From the NCBI RefSeq assembly GCF_014202975.1, contig NZ_JACHHZ010000001.1, positions 496,001 through 560,000 of the forward strand: DNA of 64,000 nucleotides, in the 5' to 3' direction. Below are positions 30,090 through 39,301 of this stretch, piece after piece. Below the pieces are notes generated by a model. That model was given only the letters and a program-made list of their open reading frames with translations. It was not told where the DNA came from and ran no database searches. The stretch is from Povalibacter uvarum (lineage in GTDB: Bacteria; Pseudomonadota; Gammaproteobacteria; Steroidobacterales; Steroidobacteraceae). Each line of letters opens with the position of its first letter. The stretch's first letter is position 1. Both the position numbers and the translations under genes were made by a program.

Positions 30090-31100
30090 ATGAAAATCCT
30101 CGTTACCGGCGCCGCCGGCTTCATCGGCTTCCACGTTTCCCAGATCCTGCTGGATCGGGGTGACGAGGTTGTCGGTCTCGACAACCTCAACGACTACTAC
30201 GACGTGTCGTTGAAGAATGCGCGGCTCGACATCCTGAAGGGTCATCCGCGGTTTCGTTTCGTGAAGCTGGATCTGGCGGATCGTCCCGGCATGGCCGCGT
30301 TGTTCGAGCGCGAGAAGTTTCATCGGGTGATCAATCTCGCCGCGCAAGCGGGTGTTCGTTATTCGATCAAGAATCCGCTCGCCTACATCGACAGCAACGT
30401 GGTCGGTTTCGCCAACGTGCTCGAAGGCTGCCGGCACAACGGAGTCGAGCATCTCGTCTATGCGTCGACCAGTTCCGTGTACGGCGCGAATACGGCGATG
30501 CCGTTCTCGGTGCACCAGAACGTCGATCATCCGCTGTCGTTCTACGCCGCGACCAAGAAGGCGAACGAGTTGATGGCGCACACGTACGCGCACCTGTACG
30601 GGCTGCCGACGACGGGTCTGCGCTTCTTCACCGTGTACGGTCCCTGGGGCCGGCCGGATATGGCGCTCTTCATGTTCACCAAGAACATCCTCGAGGGCCG
30701 GCCGATCGACGTGTTCAATTATGGCAAGCACCGGCGGGACTTCACGTTCGTCGACGACATCGCGCAAGGGGTCGTTCGTTCGATGGACCGCGTTGCGACG
30801 GGGAACACAGACTGGAACAGCGACGAGCCCGATCCTGCGACCAGCAAGGTTCCGTATCGTCTCTACAACATCGGCAACAATGAGCCGGTCGAGCTGTTGC
30901 GCTACATCGAGCTGATCGAGCAGTGCCTGGGCAAGAAGGCGCAGAAGAACCTGCTGCCGCTGCAGCCGGGCGATGTGCCGGATACGTTCGCGGACATCGA
31001 TGATCTCGTGAACGACGTGGGTTACCGGCCGGCGACATCGGTCGAGGCCGGCGTTGAGAAGTTCGTGCGTTGGTATGTCGACTACTACAAGGTCTCGTAG
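30090..31100 (+). CDS. NAD-dependent nucleotide-sugar epimerase (UDP-glucuronate 4-epimerase type)
   Basis: A 336-residue extended short-chain dehydrogenase. The cofactor motif [10 protein letters not shown] is at residues about 7-16. The catalytic Ser is in ASTSSVYGA, and the YAATKK motif supplies Tyr and Lys. [17 protein letters not shown] is a signature of UDP-glucuronate 4-epimerases (CapI-like), which make UDP-galacturonate. The related WbpP/TviC enzymes act on N-acetylhexosamines, so that is an alternative. ATG 30090 is chosen since homology begins there. A UDP-glucuronate source is encoded at 53072 (ugd). wbpB follows after 1 base. Confidence 0.85.
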   Translation: MKILVTGAAGFIGFHVSQILLDRGDEVVGLDNLNDYYDVSLKNARLDILKGHPRFRFVKLDLADRPGMAALFEREKFHRVINLAAQAGVRYSIKNPLAYIDSNVVGFANVLEGCRHNGVEHLVYASTSSVYGANTAMPFSVHQNVDHPLSFYAATKKANELMAHTYAHLYGLPTTGLRFFTVYGPWGRPDMALFMFTKNILEGRPIDVFNYGKHRRDFTFVDDIAQGVVRSMDRVATGNTDWNSDEPDPATSKVPYRLYNIGNNEPVELLRYIELIEQCLGKKAQKNLLPLQPGDVPDTFADIDDLVNDVGYRPATSVEAGVEKFVRWYVDYYKVS

Positions 31101-31101
31101 C

Positions 31102-32163
31102 ATGGCCCGCAGAAGAGAACTCGTTACGAATCGTCGCATCCGCGTTGCGGTCGTGGGATGTGGACGCATTGCCGTCAATCACTTCAACTCGATCGAAGCG
31201 CAGAAGGACCAGCTGCAGCTGGTCGCCGTGTGCGACACCGATCCCAAGGCGCTGCGCGCGGCCGAGGAGAAGTATCACGTCACCGGATTCGATTCGCTCG
31301 ATGAGTTGCTCCACGGTTCGGACGCCGACCTCGTCGTGCTCTGTACGCCGAGCGGAATGCACCCGGCGCAGGCAATCCAGGTCGCACGTGCCGGCAAGCA
31401 TGTGATGACCGAGAAGCCGATGGCGACGCGCTGGACCGATGGTATCGAGATGGTGCGCGAAGCGGACGAAGCAGGCGTCCGCCTCTTCGTCGTGAAGCAG
31501 AACCGGCGCAACGCAACGCTGAGGCTTCTCAAGCAGGCCATGGAGAAGCGCCGCTTCGGTCGCATCTACATGGTCACGATCAACGTGTTCTGGACGCGGC
31601 CGCAGTCGTACTACGACACCGCGAAGTGGCGCGGCACGTGGGAGTTCGATGGCGGTGCGCTGATGAATCAGGCCAGCCACTACATCGATCTGGTCGACTG
31701 GCTCATCGGGCCGGTCGAAAGCGTGCAGGCTTACGTCGCAACGCTGGCACGCGATATCCAGGTCGAAGACACTGCCACCGTCGGGATTCGCTGGCGAGCG
31801 GGCGCGCTGGGCTCGGTCAACGTAACGATGCTCACGTATCCGAAGAATCTCGAAGGCTCGATCACCATCATCGGCGAGAAGGGCACGGTGCGTGTGGGCG
31901 GCGTGGCCGTCAACGAGATCCAGACGTGGGACTTCTCGGATCAGCAGCCCGAGGACGAGGGCATCAGGAACGCGAACTACGAGACGACGTCCGTCTACGG
32001 ATTCGGTCATCCGCTGTACTACGACAACGTGATCAAGGTGCTGAGGGGTGAAGCCGATCCCGAGACCGATGGGCGCGAAGGTCTGCGCTCCCTCGAGTTG
32101 CTCATCGCCAGTTACATGTCCGCGCGCGACGGTCGTCGCGTCGCATTGCCGCTGCAGTTCTGA
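31102..32163 (+). CDS. wbpB: Gfo/Idh/MocA-family oxidoreductase, WbpB/WlbA-like
   Basis: A 353-residue NAD-dependent dehydrogenase with Rossmann motif [10 protein letters not shown] near residue 15-24, the EKPMA motif after [10 protein letters not shown], and [13 protein letters not shown] in the substrate domain. WbpB oxidises C3 of UDP-GlcNAcA to the 3-keto sugar, recycling NADH through 2-oxoglutarate; WbpE then transaminates it. ATG 31102 lies 1 base after the epimerase stop. It is followed 2 bases later by the acetyltransferase, giving a tight unit. Confidence 0.9.
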   Translation: MARRRELVTNRRIRVAVVGCGRIAVNHFNSIEAQKDQLQLVAVCDTDPKALRAAEEKYHVTGFDSLDELLHGSDADLVVLCTPSGMHPAQAIQVARAGKHVMTEKPMATRWTDGIEMVREADEAGVRLFVVKQNRRNATLRLLKQAMEKRRFGRIYMVTINVFWTRPQSYYDTAKWRGTWEFDGGALMNQASHYIDLVDWLIGPVESVQAYVATLARDIQVEDTATVGIRWRAGALGSVNVTMLTYPKNLEGSITIIGEKGTVRVGGVAVNEIQTWDFSDQQPEDEGIRNANYETTSVYGFGHPLYYDNVIKVLRGEADPETDGREGLRSLELLIASYMSARDGRRVALPLQF

Positions 32164-32165
32164 TC

Positions 32166-32747
32166 ATGGGCATACAAATTCATCCCACAGCGCTGGTGGA
32201 CGAAGGCGCGGTTGTCGGCGACGGCACCCGCATCTGGCACTGGGTTCACGTGAGTCCCAAGGCGAAGATCGGCAAGGGCTGTTCGCTCGGTCAGAACGTG
32301 TACGTCGGCAATCGCGTCACGATCGGCGATAACGTGAAGATCCAGAACAACGTGTCCGTGTACGACAACGTCACGCTCGAAGACGACGTGTTCTGCGGTC
32401 CGAGCATGGTTTTCACCAACGTCTACAATCCGCGCTCGGCGGTGACGCGCAAGGACGAATATCGCGACACGCTGGTCAAGCGCGGTGCGACGCTCGGCGC
32501 CAACTGCACGATCGTCTGCGGCGTCGTCGTCGGTGAGAATGCCTTCGTGGGCGCCGGCAGTGTCGTGAATCGCAACGTGCCGGCGTTCGCGCTGATGGTG
32601 GGAGTGCCCGCCAAACAGATCGGCTGGATGAGCAGATTCGGGGAACGGCTGGAATTGCCTGTCAAGGGAAGCGGCGAAGCCGTGTGCCCGCATACAGGGG
32701 ATCGCTACGTCCTCGAGAATGGCGTTTGCCGTCTCGTCACCGCGTAA
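32166..32747 (+). CDS. wbpD: Left-handed beta-helix N-acetyltransferase, WbpD/WlbB-like
   Basis: A 193-residue hexapeptide-repeat acyltransferase. Repeated [LIV]-G-x4 turns ([37 protein letters not shown]) give the left-handed beta-helix. WbpD acetylates the 3-amino group of UDP-GlcNAc3NA with acetyl-CoA, completing UDP-GlcNAc3NAcA. Together with the genes at 24518, 28220 and 31102, all four steps are encoded in the window; the WbpI-type 2-epimerase of P. aeruginosa was not seen. Confidence 0.9.
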   Translation: MGIQIHPTALVDEGAVVGDGTRIWHWVHVSPKAKIGKGCSLGQNVYVGNRVTIGDNVKIQNNVSVYDNVTLEDDVFCGPSMVFTNVYNPRSAVTRKDEYRDTLVKRGATLGANCTIVCGVVVGENAFVGAGSVVNRNVPAFALMVGVPAKQIGWMSRFGERLELPVKGSGEAVCPHTGDRYVLENGVCRLVTA

Positions 32748-32840
32748 ATTCCTTCGATCGCAGCCGAGCGTTGCCCCGGCCGTCACAAATCGCGTATCGT
32801 GAAAATCTCTTCCGGATTCTCACGATTCGCAGTGACGTCA

Positions 32841-34478
32841 ATGTCCTCACTCGCCAGCCTTCCGCAATGGCAAGCGCTCCAGGCGCACGCCGCAAGCCTC
32901 CGCTCCGTCCATCTGCGCGACCTGTTTGCGGCCGCGCCTGACCGCTTCGAGAAGTTCTCTCGTTGCGAGACCAACCTGCTGTTCGATTTCTCCCGGCAGC
33001 GCCTCACCGAAGAAACGCTGACGCTGTTGCTGGCACTGGCGAACGCGCGCGGATTGCGCGGCCGCATCGATGCGATGTTCGCCGGCGAGAAGATCAACAC
33101 GACTGAGAATCGCGCCGTTCTCCACACCGCGCTGCGCAACCGGTCTGATCGCGCAATCACGGTCGACGGCAAGGATGTGATGGTCGAAGTTCGCGCGAGC
33201 CTCGAGCGCATGCGCAATTTCGTCGAAGGCGTGCACGGCGGCCGCATCCATGGGGCGACGGGCAAGTCGTTCACCGATATCGTCAACATCGGCATCGGCG
33301 GCTCCGATCTCGGCATCGTGATGGCCACCGAAGCGCTCGCCAAGTTCCGCAACCGCAATCTGCGGCTGCACTGCGTTTCCAATATCGATGGTGTGCAGCT
33401 ATCGGACACGCTCGAGAAATGCGATCCGGCGCGAACGCTGTTCGTCGTCTGCTCGAAGACGTTCACGACGCTCGAGACGCTCACGAACGCGAAGCTCGCG
33501 CGGCAATGGATCGTGGATCGGCTGGGGGAGGGCGCTCCGGCGCGGCACTTCGCGGCGGTGTCCACGAACAGCAAGGCAATGGATGCGTTCCTGATTCCGC
33601 CGCAGAACCGCTTCACGATGTGGGACTGGGTCGGCGGACGCTACTCGCTCTGGTCCGCCGTGGGCCTTTCGATCGCGCTGTCGCTCGGCATGGATCAGTT
33701 CGAACTCATGCTCGAAGGCGGCTTCGAGATGGACGAACACTTCCGCACCGCGTCATTCGAAAAGAATCTCCCGGTGCTCATGGGACTGCTGGCGGTCTGG
33801 AACCGCAATTTCCTCGGCATGGACTCGCTCGCGGTGCTGCCCTACGACCAGCGGCTGCATCGATTCCCCGCATACCTGCAGCAGCTCCAGATGGAGTCGA
33901 ACGGCAAATCGGTGACGCTCGAAGGCGCCCCCGTTGAGGGGGACACGGGTGCCGTGATCTGGGGCGAGCCGGGCTCGAATGCGCAGCACTCGTTCTTCGA
34001 GCTGCTGCATCAGGGTACCGCCCGGGTTGCGATGGATTTTCTCGCGCCGGTCAATGCGTCGAGCCAGTTCCAGCAACAGCAGAACCTCGCGCTGGCGAAC
34101 TGCTTTGCTCAGATGCAGGCATTCGCTTTCGGACAGACCGAAGATCAGATCCGTGCCGACCTGGCGGCCAAGGGGACCGCGGAAGCGGAGATCCGCCGCC
34201 TGATCCCCCACAAGCTGCACGAGGGAAACCGCCCGAGCACGCTCATCCTCTTCCCGCGCCTGGGCCCGAAGACCCTGGGCCGCCTCATCGCGCTCTACGA
34301 GCACAACGTGTTCACGCAGAGCGTGATCTGGGGCATCAACGCCTTCGATCAGTGGGGTGTGGAGCTGGGCAAGAAGCTGGCGGACTCGCTGGCGCCGGCG
34401 GTGGAGAAGGCGGATGGCGACGGCGCCGATGCCAGCCTCAAAGGGCTCCTGCACCAGCTGGCGAAGTGGCGTTCCTGA
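32841..34478 (+). CDS. pgi: Glucose-6-phosphate isomerase
   Basis: A 545-residue enzyme interconverting glucose-6-phosphate and fructose-6-phosphate. Family motifs are NIGIGGSDLG, the phosphate site CSKTFTTLET, WDWVGGRYSLWSAVGLSIA and GTVNAS-like segments further on. ATG 32841 (MSSLASLPQWQALQ) matches the family start; a GTG at 32799 would add 14 residues. Here it links central metabolism to sugar nucleotides: fructose-6-phosphate feeds GDP-mannose and UDP-GlcNAc. No strong ribosome site is visible for either start. Confidence 0.95.
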   Translation: MSSLASLPQWQALQAHAASLRSVHLRDLFAAAPDRFEKFSRCETNLLFDFSRQRLTEETLTLLLALANARGLRGRIDAMFAGEKINTTENRAVLHTALRNRSDRAITVDGKDVMVEVRASLERMRNFVEGVHGGRIHGATGKSFTDIVNIGIGGSDLGIVMATEALAKFRNRNLRLHCVSNIDGVQLSDTLEKCDPARTLFVVCSKTFTTLETLTNAKLARQWIVDRLGEGAPARHFAAVSTNSKAMDAFLIPPQNRFTMWDWVGGRYSLWSAVGLSIALSLGMDQFELMLEGGFEMDEHFRTASFEKNLPVLMGLLAVWNRNFLGMDSLAVLPYDQRLHRFPAYLQQLQMESNGKSVTLEGAPVEGDTGAVIWGEPGSNAQHSFFELLHQGTARVAMDFLAPVNASSQFQQQQNLALANCFAQMQAFAFGQTEDQIRADLAAKGTAEAEIRRLIPHKLHEGNRPSTLILFPRLGPKTLGRLIALYEHNVFTQSVIWGINAFDQWGVELGKKLADSLAPAVEKADGDGADASLKGLLHQLAKWRS

Positions 34479-34704
34479 GACGCGCCCGCGCGGATCGATT
34501 CGCTGAGGTTCCGGGCCGAAGTTTCGTCGGGGCGAGCCGGGCGCGAGAGGCCCGACTTGAGCGTCGGCCCTAAGGGTTTGGCCCCACGTATCTGCTTGGA
34601 CACAAACACAAATCGAGAACAATTACCCGTCGCGCTCTGCAGCCCGGCTGTGTAAACTCCCGGCCCTTCGTCGCAGGGACATATACGTAGAAGCGACCCG
34701 CTAG

Positions 34705-37623
34705 ATGGTCAGAAACCGAACAACCGGCCCGCTCTCCGGGCTGGCGCTCTTGCTTGCGGTCTGTGGCTCGACGCTGCTGTCGCCCGTGCACGCTCAAGTG
34801 CCGAGCGCCGAACAGATGGAGATGTTCCAGACTCTGCCGCCCGATCAGCAGCAGGCCATCCTCGAATCCCTGGGAACCAACGGCACGGGAGCCAGCGGCG
34901 CTCAGCGCGGTGTTCGATCGGACCGGCAACTGAGCTTTCCCCGCACGGTCGTGCCCCGTGTCCGTGCTGACGATCAGCTGCTGCAGGACGGCTTGCAGTC
35001 TGAACGCGAGCCGCGGCTCAAGGGAGAGGACACGATCCTGCTCTCCCTGGAGCTCCGCGAGTTCGAGCGTTCGTTCGAACAGGAACGCATCGAGCGTGAA
35101 CGGAAGGACCGGGAGTTCGATCCAAGGGTCGTTTCTCAGCCGGCGATTCCAGGTCGCGTGCCTGGGGCGAATGAGACGGATGCCTCCGCCGGTCAATCAC
35201 CTCGTAAGGCTATCGTGCGGTCGGAATACGATATCCGCAGGCTTGAGGATTTCCGAGACCGCGTCATGCGTCGGAACCCATACAAGCTCGACAAGTGGGG
35301 CATCCTCAACGTCGCGGAACTCGGGCCAGTCCCCTTAGGCGGGTTGACCGTGGAGGAGGCTCGTCAGCGACTCTCAGCCGAGCCGACTCTCAAGGATTTT
35401 CATATCGATGTGCTGCGTTTGCCGCTCCGGCCGGTGGGTGCGGAATCGCTGAAGCCCTTCGGCTATGACCTGTTCGCGGGACTCACTTCGACATTCGCGC
35501 CGGCCACGGACGTTCCGGTTCCTTCGGAGTACGTCGTCGGTCCCGGCGACAACATCGAGGTGCAGCTCACCGGAAACATAAAGGGACGTTACTCCCTGGT
35601 GGTCGGCCGAGACGGTCGCGTGAACTTCCCCGAACTCGGCCCCATTGCAGTGGGCGGCATGCGCTTCGAAGAGGTGCGCGCAATGCTGGAGTCGCGAGTC
35701 CAAGAGCAGATGGTAGGCACGCAAGCGAACGTTGCCATCGGCGAACTCCGGTCTATCCGAGTCTTCGTCCTTGGCGACGTCGAGACGCCGGGCTCCTACA
35801 CCGTGAGCGGCCTTTCCACCATCACGAATGCGCTGTTCGTGAGCGGCGGTGTCAAGAAGATCGGGTCGCTTCGCAATATCGAACTCAAGCGCAATGGTGC
35901 GACGGTGACGCGGCTCGATCTCTACGATCTGCTGCTCAAGGGCGATACGAGAGCGGACGCAAGGTTGCTGCCGGGTGATGTGATCTTCATCCCGCCCGTG
36001 GGCGCCACAGTTGGGCTGTCCGGCGACGTGCGCCGGCCCGCCATCTATGAATTGAGAGGCGAGACAAGCGCTGCTGAACTGGTCGGGCTGGGCGGCGGAT
36101 TGACTCCGCAAGCCGATGCCAAGCTGGCGACGATCGAGCGGGTCAGCGACGACCGCCAGCGCGTGATCATCGACATTGATCTTTCGAAGCAATCCACCAG
36201 GACTGTCGTAATGCGCGGCGGCGATGTGCTGCGGGTGCCTTCGATTCGTCCCGTTCTCGAGGAGTCCGTTGCGCTGGGCGGCTATGTATATCGGCCAGGC
36301 GAGTTCCAGTATCGCGCGGGAATGCGACTCACGGACCTCATCCCGAGTGTTGATGAGCTCAAGCCCAACGCCGATCAACGGTACGTCTTGATTCGCCGCG
36401 AGTTACCGCCCGACCGGAAGATCAGCGTTTTCTCCGCCGATCTCGCCAGAGCAATTGGCGCACCCAACTCAGCAGCCAATTTCGAGCTTGCACCCCGCGA
36501 TCGCGTCTACGTGTTCGATCTCGAGTCGGGTCGCGACCCTGTTGTCGCTCCGCTCATGCGTGAGTTGCGGCTGCAATCGAACCTCGATGAGCCGACGCGC
36601 GAGGTGAGTGTCGCGGGCAGGATCAAGATTCCGGGCACGTATCCTTACGAGCCGGGCATGCGTGTCGCGGACCTGCTGCGCGCTGGCGGCACGCTCGACG
36701 AGTCAGCGTACGGCGGCCAGGCGGAGTTGACCCGCTATTCAGTAACCAACGGTCAGGCGCGCGAAGCAGAGTTGATCGAAATCGATCTGCGTCGTGTCGT
36801 AGAGGGTGATCCGGTCGCAAACATCGCCCTGCAACCCTTCGACTTCCTCGTCATCAAGGAAGTCCCGCTGTGGGGAGCCCAGGAAGAAGTCGAGATCATG
36901 GGCGAAGTGAAATTCCCCGGCCGTTACCCAATCCATCGCGGTGAGACGCTGCGTTCAGTGATGCAGCGAGCGGGTGGCGTGACGGACCTCGCGTTTGTTC
37001 CCGGAAGCGTCTTTACGCGGGTCGAGTTGCGCGAGCGCGAACGCAAGCAGATCGAGACGTTGGCGAATCGCATGCAATCCGACGTTGCGCAAGTCTCCCT
37101 GCAAGCCGCACAGGAAACTGGCAAGGACGCCGGGCAAGCGCTGGCAGTCGGGCAATCCCTGCTGACGGATCTGCGCAATGCCAAGCCCGTAGGCAGACTG
37201 GTGATCGATCTCGAGCAGTCCATGGTTGCGGTGCCGAGTTCGGAGCAGGACATAGTTCTCAAGGACGGCGATAGGCTCCTCGTGCCGCGAATCACCCAGG
37301 AAGTCACCGTCATAGGTGAGGTGCAGAGCACTACGTCGCACCTGTACAACCCGGCAATCGGTCGCGACGAATACGTCCAGATGAGCGGCGGGTTGACCGC
37401 ACGTGCCGATGAGGACCGGATCTATGTCGTCCGGGCCGACGGAAGCGTGGTCGTCAACCAGGGAAATGCATGGTTCAGCGGCGGGCGGGTGGACATCAGG
37501 CCCGGCGACACCATCGTGGTACCGCTCGATACCGAACGCATGAGGCCTTTGCCGTTCTGGACCGCCGTAACGACGATCATCTATAACCTGGCGATCTCAG
37601 TAGCGGCAGTGAACTCCTTCTAG
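34705..37623 (+). CDS. Large SLBB-domain polysaccharide export protein (OPX/Wza family)
   Basis: A 972-residue exported protein, far longer than Wza (about 380). A signal peptide (LALLLAVCGSTLLSPVHAQ) ends near residue 31. The polysaccharide export domain is near residues 275-350 (EYVVGPGDNIEVQLTG, GRDGRVNFPELGPIAVGG). It is followed by several SLBB-type units starting VFVLGDVETPGSYTV, VGLSGDVRRPAIYEL, VALGGYVYRPGEFQY, VSVAGRIKIPGTYPY, VEIMGEVKFPGRYPI and VTVIGEVQSTTSHLY, about six in all. It should form the outer-membrane exit channel. The next gene, 5 bases later, is the Wzz partner. Confidence 0.9.
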   Translation: MVRNRTTGPLSGLALLLAVCGSTLLSPVHAQVPSAEQMEMFQTLPPDQQQAILESLGTNGTGASGAQRGVRSDRQLSFPRTVVPRVRADDQLLQDGLQSEREPRLKGEDTILLSLELREFERSFEQERIERERKDREFDPRVVSQPAIPGRVPGANETDASAGQSPRKAIVRSEYDIRRLEDFRDRVMRRNPYKLDKWGILNVAELGPVPLGGLTVEEARQRLSAEPTLKDFHIDVLRLPLRPVGAESLKPFGYDLFAGLTSTFAPATDVPVPSEYVVGPGDNIEVQLTGNIKGRYSLVVGRDGRVNFPELGPIAVGGMRFEEVRAMLESRVQEQMVGTQANVAIGELRSIRVFVLGDVETPGSYTVSGLSTITNALFVSGGVKKIGSLRNIELKRNGATVTRLDLYDLLLKGDTRADARLLPGDVIFIPPVGATVGLSGDVRRPAIYELRGETSAAELVGLGGGLTPQADAKLATIERVSDDRQRVIIDIDLSKQSTRTVVMRGGDVLRVPSIRPVLEESVALGGYVYRPGEFQYRAGMRLTDLIPSVDELKPNADQRYVLIRRELPPDRKISVFSADLARAIGAPNSAANFELAPRDRVYVFDLESGRDPVVAPLMRELRLQSNLDEPTREVSVAGRIKIPGTYPYEPGMRVADLLRAGGTLDESAYGGQAELTRYSVTNGQAREAELIEIDLRRVVEGDPVANIALQPFDFLVIKEVPLWGAQEEVEIMGEVKFPGRYPIHRGETLRSVMQRAGGVTDLAFVPGSVFTRVELRERERKQIETLANRMQSDVAQVSLQAAQETGKDAGQALAVGQSLLTDLRNAKPVGRLVIDLEQSMVAVPSSEQDIVLKDGDRLLVPRITQEVTVIGEVQSTTSHLYNPAIGRDEYVQMSGGLTARADEDRIYVVRADGSVVVNQGNAWFSGGRVDIRPGDTIVVPLDTERMRPLPFWTAVTTIIYNLAISVAAVNSF

Positions 37624-37628
37624 GCTGT

Positions 37629-38492
37629 ATGGCTGACGCATCGCAACTGGAATCAGAGGACGGCAGCGTTCGCCTGCTGGTGTTCTTGGTCCGCCGTACG
37701 AGGTGGCTGCTGCTGGCCGCTTTCGCCGGGCTGATCCTCGGTGTCGCGGTCGCATACCTCCTGCGCCCGCTTTATCGGGCCGAGGTCAAGCTGGTGGCGA
37801 TCGATCCCGCTGCGGACAGTTCAAGTCTTACCCAGATGATGGGGCGCCTCGGTGGGCTAGCGGACCTGGCGGGGTTGAATCAAGGACTGAACGGTGGCAG
37901 CGGAAGGGAGGTCAGCGTCGAGATCCTCGAGTCGAGGGCCCAGGCCCACCGGTTCATCGAGTCCGCCGGAATCTCCGGTGTGCTCGATGGAAGAGGCGAT
38001 GCAGCGCGCTCACCAGTATCGTTCAAAGCGATGCGGCGGTTCGTGGAGAAGGTGCGTGTCATCTCCGAGGACAGGCGAAGCGGCATCATTACCGTCGCGG
38101 TGTATTGGGAGGATCCAGTCGTCGCCGCGCGCTGGGCGAACGAATATGTCGCGCTGTTCAACGAGGACATGCGAAGTCGAGCGGCAGCGGAATCACAGCG
38201 CAATCTTTCCTATCTGGAAAAGCGGCTTGCATCCACCTCCGACATTTCGATCAGGGAGGCTTTGTCGAAGCTGATCGAGGTCGAGCTGAAGACGGCAATG
38301 CTGGCGGATGTGCGCACGGAATACGCGGCCAAGATCGTCGATGGCGCCGTTGCGCCCGACCCGGCCGACTTCGCCAGGCCGCGACGCGGACTGATTGTCG
38401 CCGGTTCGGTCGGTCTCGCGATCGCGATGGCGATCTTTCTCATGATTTTTGCAGACATGCGTACCCGACTGCGGGCCGCAGGAGTGCTATGA
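37629..38492 (+). CDS. wzz: Wzz-type chain length determinant protein
   Basis: A 287-residue inner-membrane protein with a membrane span near residues 27-47, a periplasmic alpha/beta and coiled region, and a second span near 255-277 (LIVAGSVGLAIAMAIFLMIF). YRAEVKLVAIDP is the usual strand after the first span. PARPRRG-type proline motif appears as DFARPRRGLIVAG before the second span. There is no tyrosine kinase domain. It should set polymer length with Wzy and the export channel. Its stop overlaps the methyltransferase ATG by 4 bases. Confidence 0.9.
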   Translation: MADASQLESEDGSVRLLVFLVRRTRWLLLAAFAGLILGVAVAYLLRPLYRAEVKLVAIDPAADSSSLTQMMGRLGGLADLAGLNQGLNGGSGREVSVEILESRAQAHRFIESAGISGVLDGRGDAARSPVSFKAMRRFVEKVRVISEDRRSGIITVAVYWEDPVVAARWANEYVALFNEDMRSRAAAESQRNLSYLEKRLASTSDISIREALSKLIEVELKTAMLADVRTEYAAKIVDGAVAPDPADFARPRRGLIVAGSVGLAIAMAIFLMIFADMRTRLRAAGVL

Positions 38493-39301
38493 AGAGTTCG
38501 TCGCCGGGCAACCGGGAAGTGATCGTCGATGAGACCTTGCGCGATTTGTACGACTCGAACCCGGAGTACATCGCGCGCCGGGATGATTCGTCTCACAACG
38601 CCCGTCAGATCAAGCTGGAAGTCGAGCGGTTCAAGGTTCCAGGGCTGGTAAGTGTCATACCGCCGGATCATCGCTATTCGAGCGTGATGGAAATAGGTTG
38701 CGCGACGGGCGATCTGCTGGCTGCGTTTCCGTCAGCGGTCTCAGCCGGCGGGGTGCGGACGCGGAAGGTTGGATTCGATATATCGCCGCTGAACGTAGCT
38801 GCCGCCAGGGCGAGATACCCGGACATAGAATTTGTGGCTGGTAGTTTCACGGATTCCGACCTCCGCTCCGATGTCGTGATTCTCAGTGACATCCTCGAGC
38901 ATGTTCCCGATGACGTGGGCTTTCTCCGTCAAGCAGCAGCGCACGGGGGGCTCGTCCTCATCAACCTTCCTCTCGAGAAGAGCTGGTCCAATGCCTTTCG
39001 CGACTACGGAATTGAGGATGCGTCAGGTCATCTGCGTGCATACTCGCTGGAGGATGGCCTGCGTCTGATTGACGACGCAGGTCTGATGTTGCTGAGATCT
39101 GCGCGCATCTGGTCGCACGAGACTGCTTTTGATGTCGAGAGGCGTCGCTTGCGGCGGCAAGAACTCGGGCAGGAATACTCAGGCGCGACGCTGGTTAGGA
39201 CTTGCAAGCGGATGCTGCATCTGACTGCGCGAGCGGTTGCGCTCTTCGGTCGCAGATTCTACCCCTCGAACCTGTTTGTCAGTGCGGTGCCTCGCCATTA
39301 G
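38489..39301 (+). CDS. Class I SAM-dependent methyltransferase
   Basis: A 270-residue protein. SAM motif I is VMEIGCATGDLLAAF near residue 69, the acidic loop is VGFDISPLNV, and motif IV is VVILSDILEHVPDD. A C-terminal region with FPSNLF-type hydrophobic segment follows. It most likely methylates a sugar or glycan of this locus. ATG 38489 overlaps the wzz stop (ATGA). The next gene starts within its last 20 bases. Confidence 0.82.
   Translation: MKSSSPGNREVIVDETLRDLYDSNPEYIARRDDSSHNARQIKLEVERFKVPGLVSVIPPDHRYSSVMEIGCATGDLLAAFPSAVSAGGVRTRKVGFDISPLNVAAARARYPDIEFVAGSFTDSDLRSDVVILSDILEHVPDDVGFLRQAAAHGGLVLINLPLEKSWSNAFRDYGIEDASGHLRAYSLEDGLRLIDDAGLMLLRSARIWSHETAFDVERRRLRRQELGQEYSGATLVRTCKRMLHLTARAVALFGRRFYPSNLFVSAVPRH

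Noticed and set aside
32799-32840. GTG at 32799 as the pgi start
   Set aside because: It adds 14 residues outside the family N-terminus; ATG 32841 fits better, though neither has a strong ribosome site.
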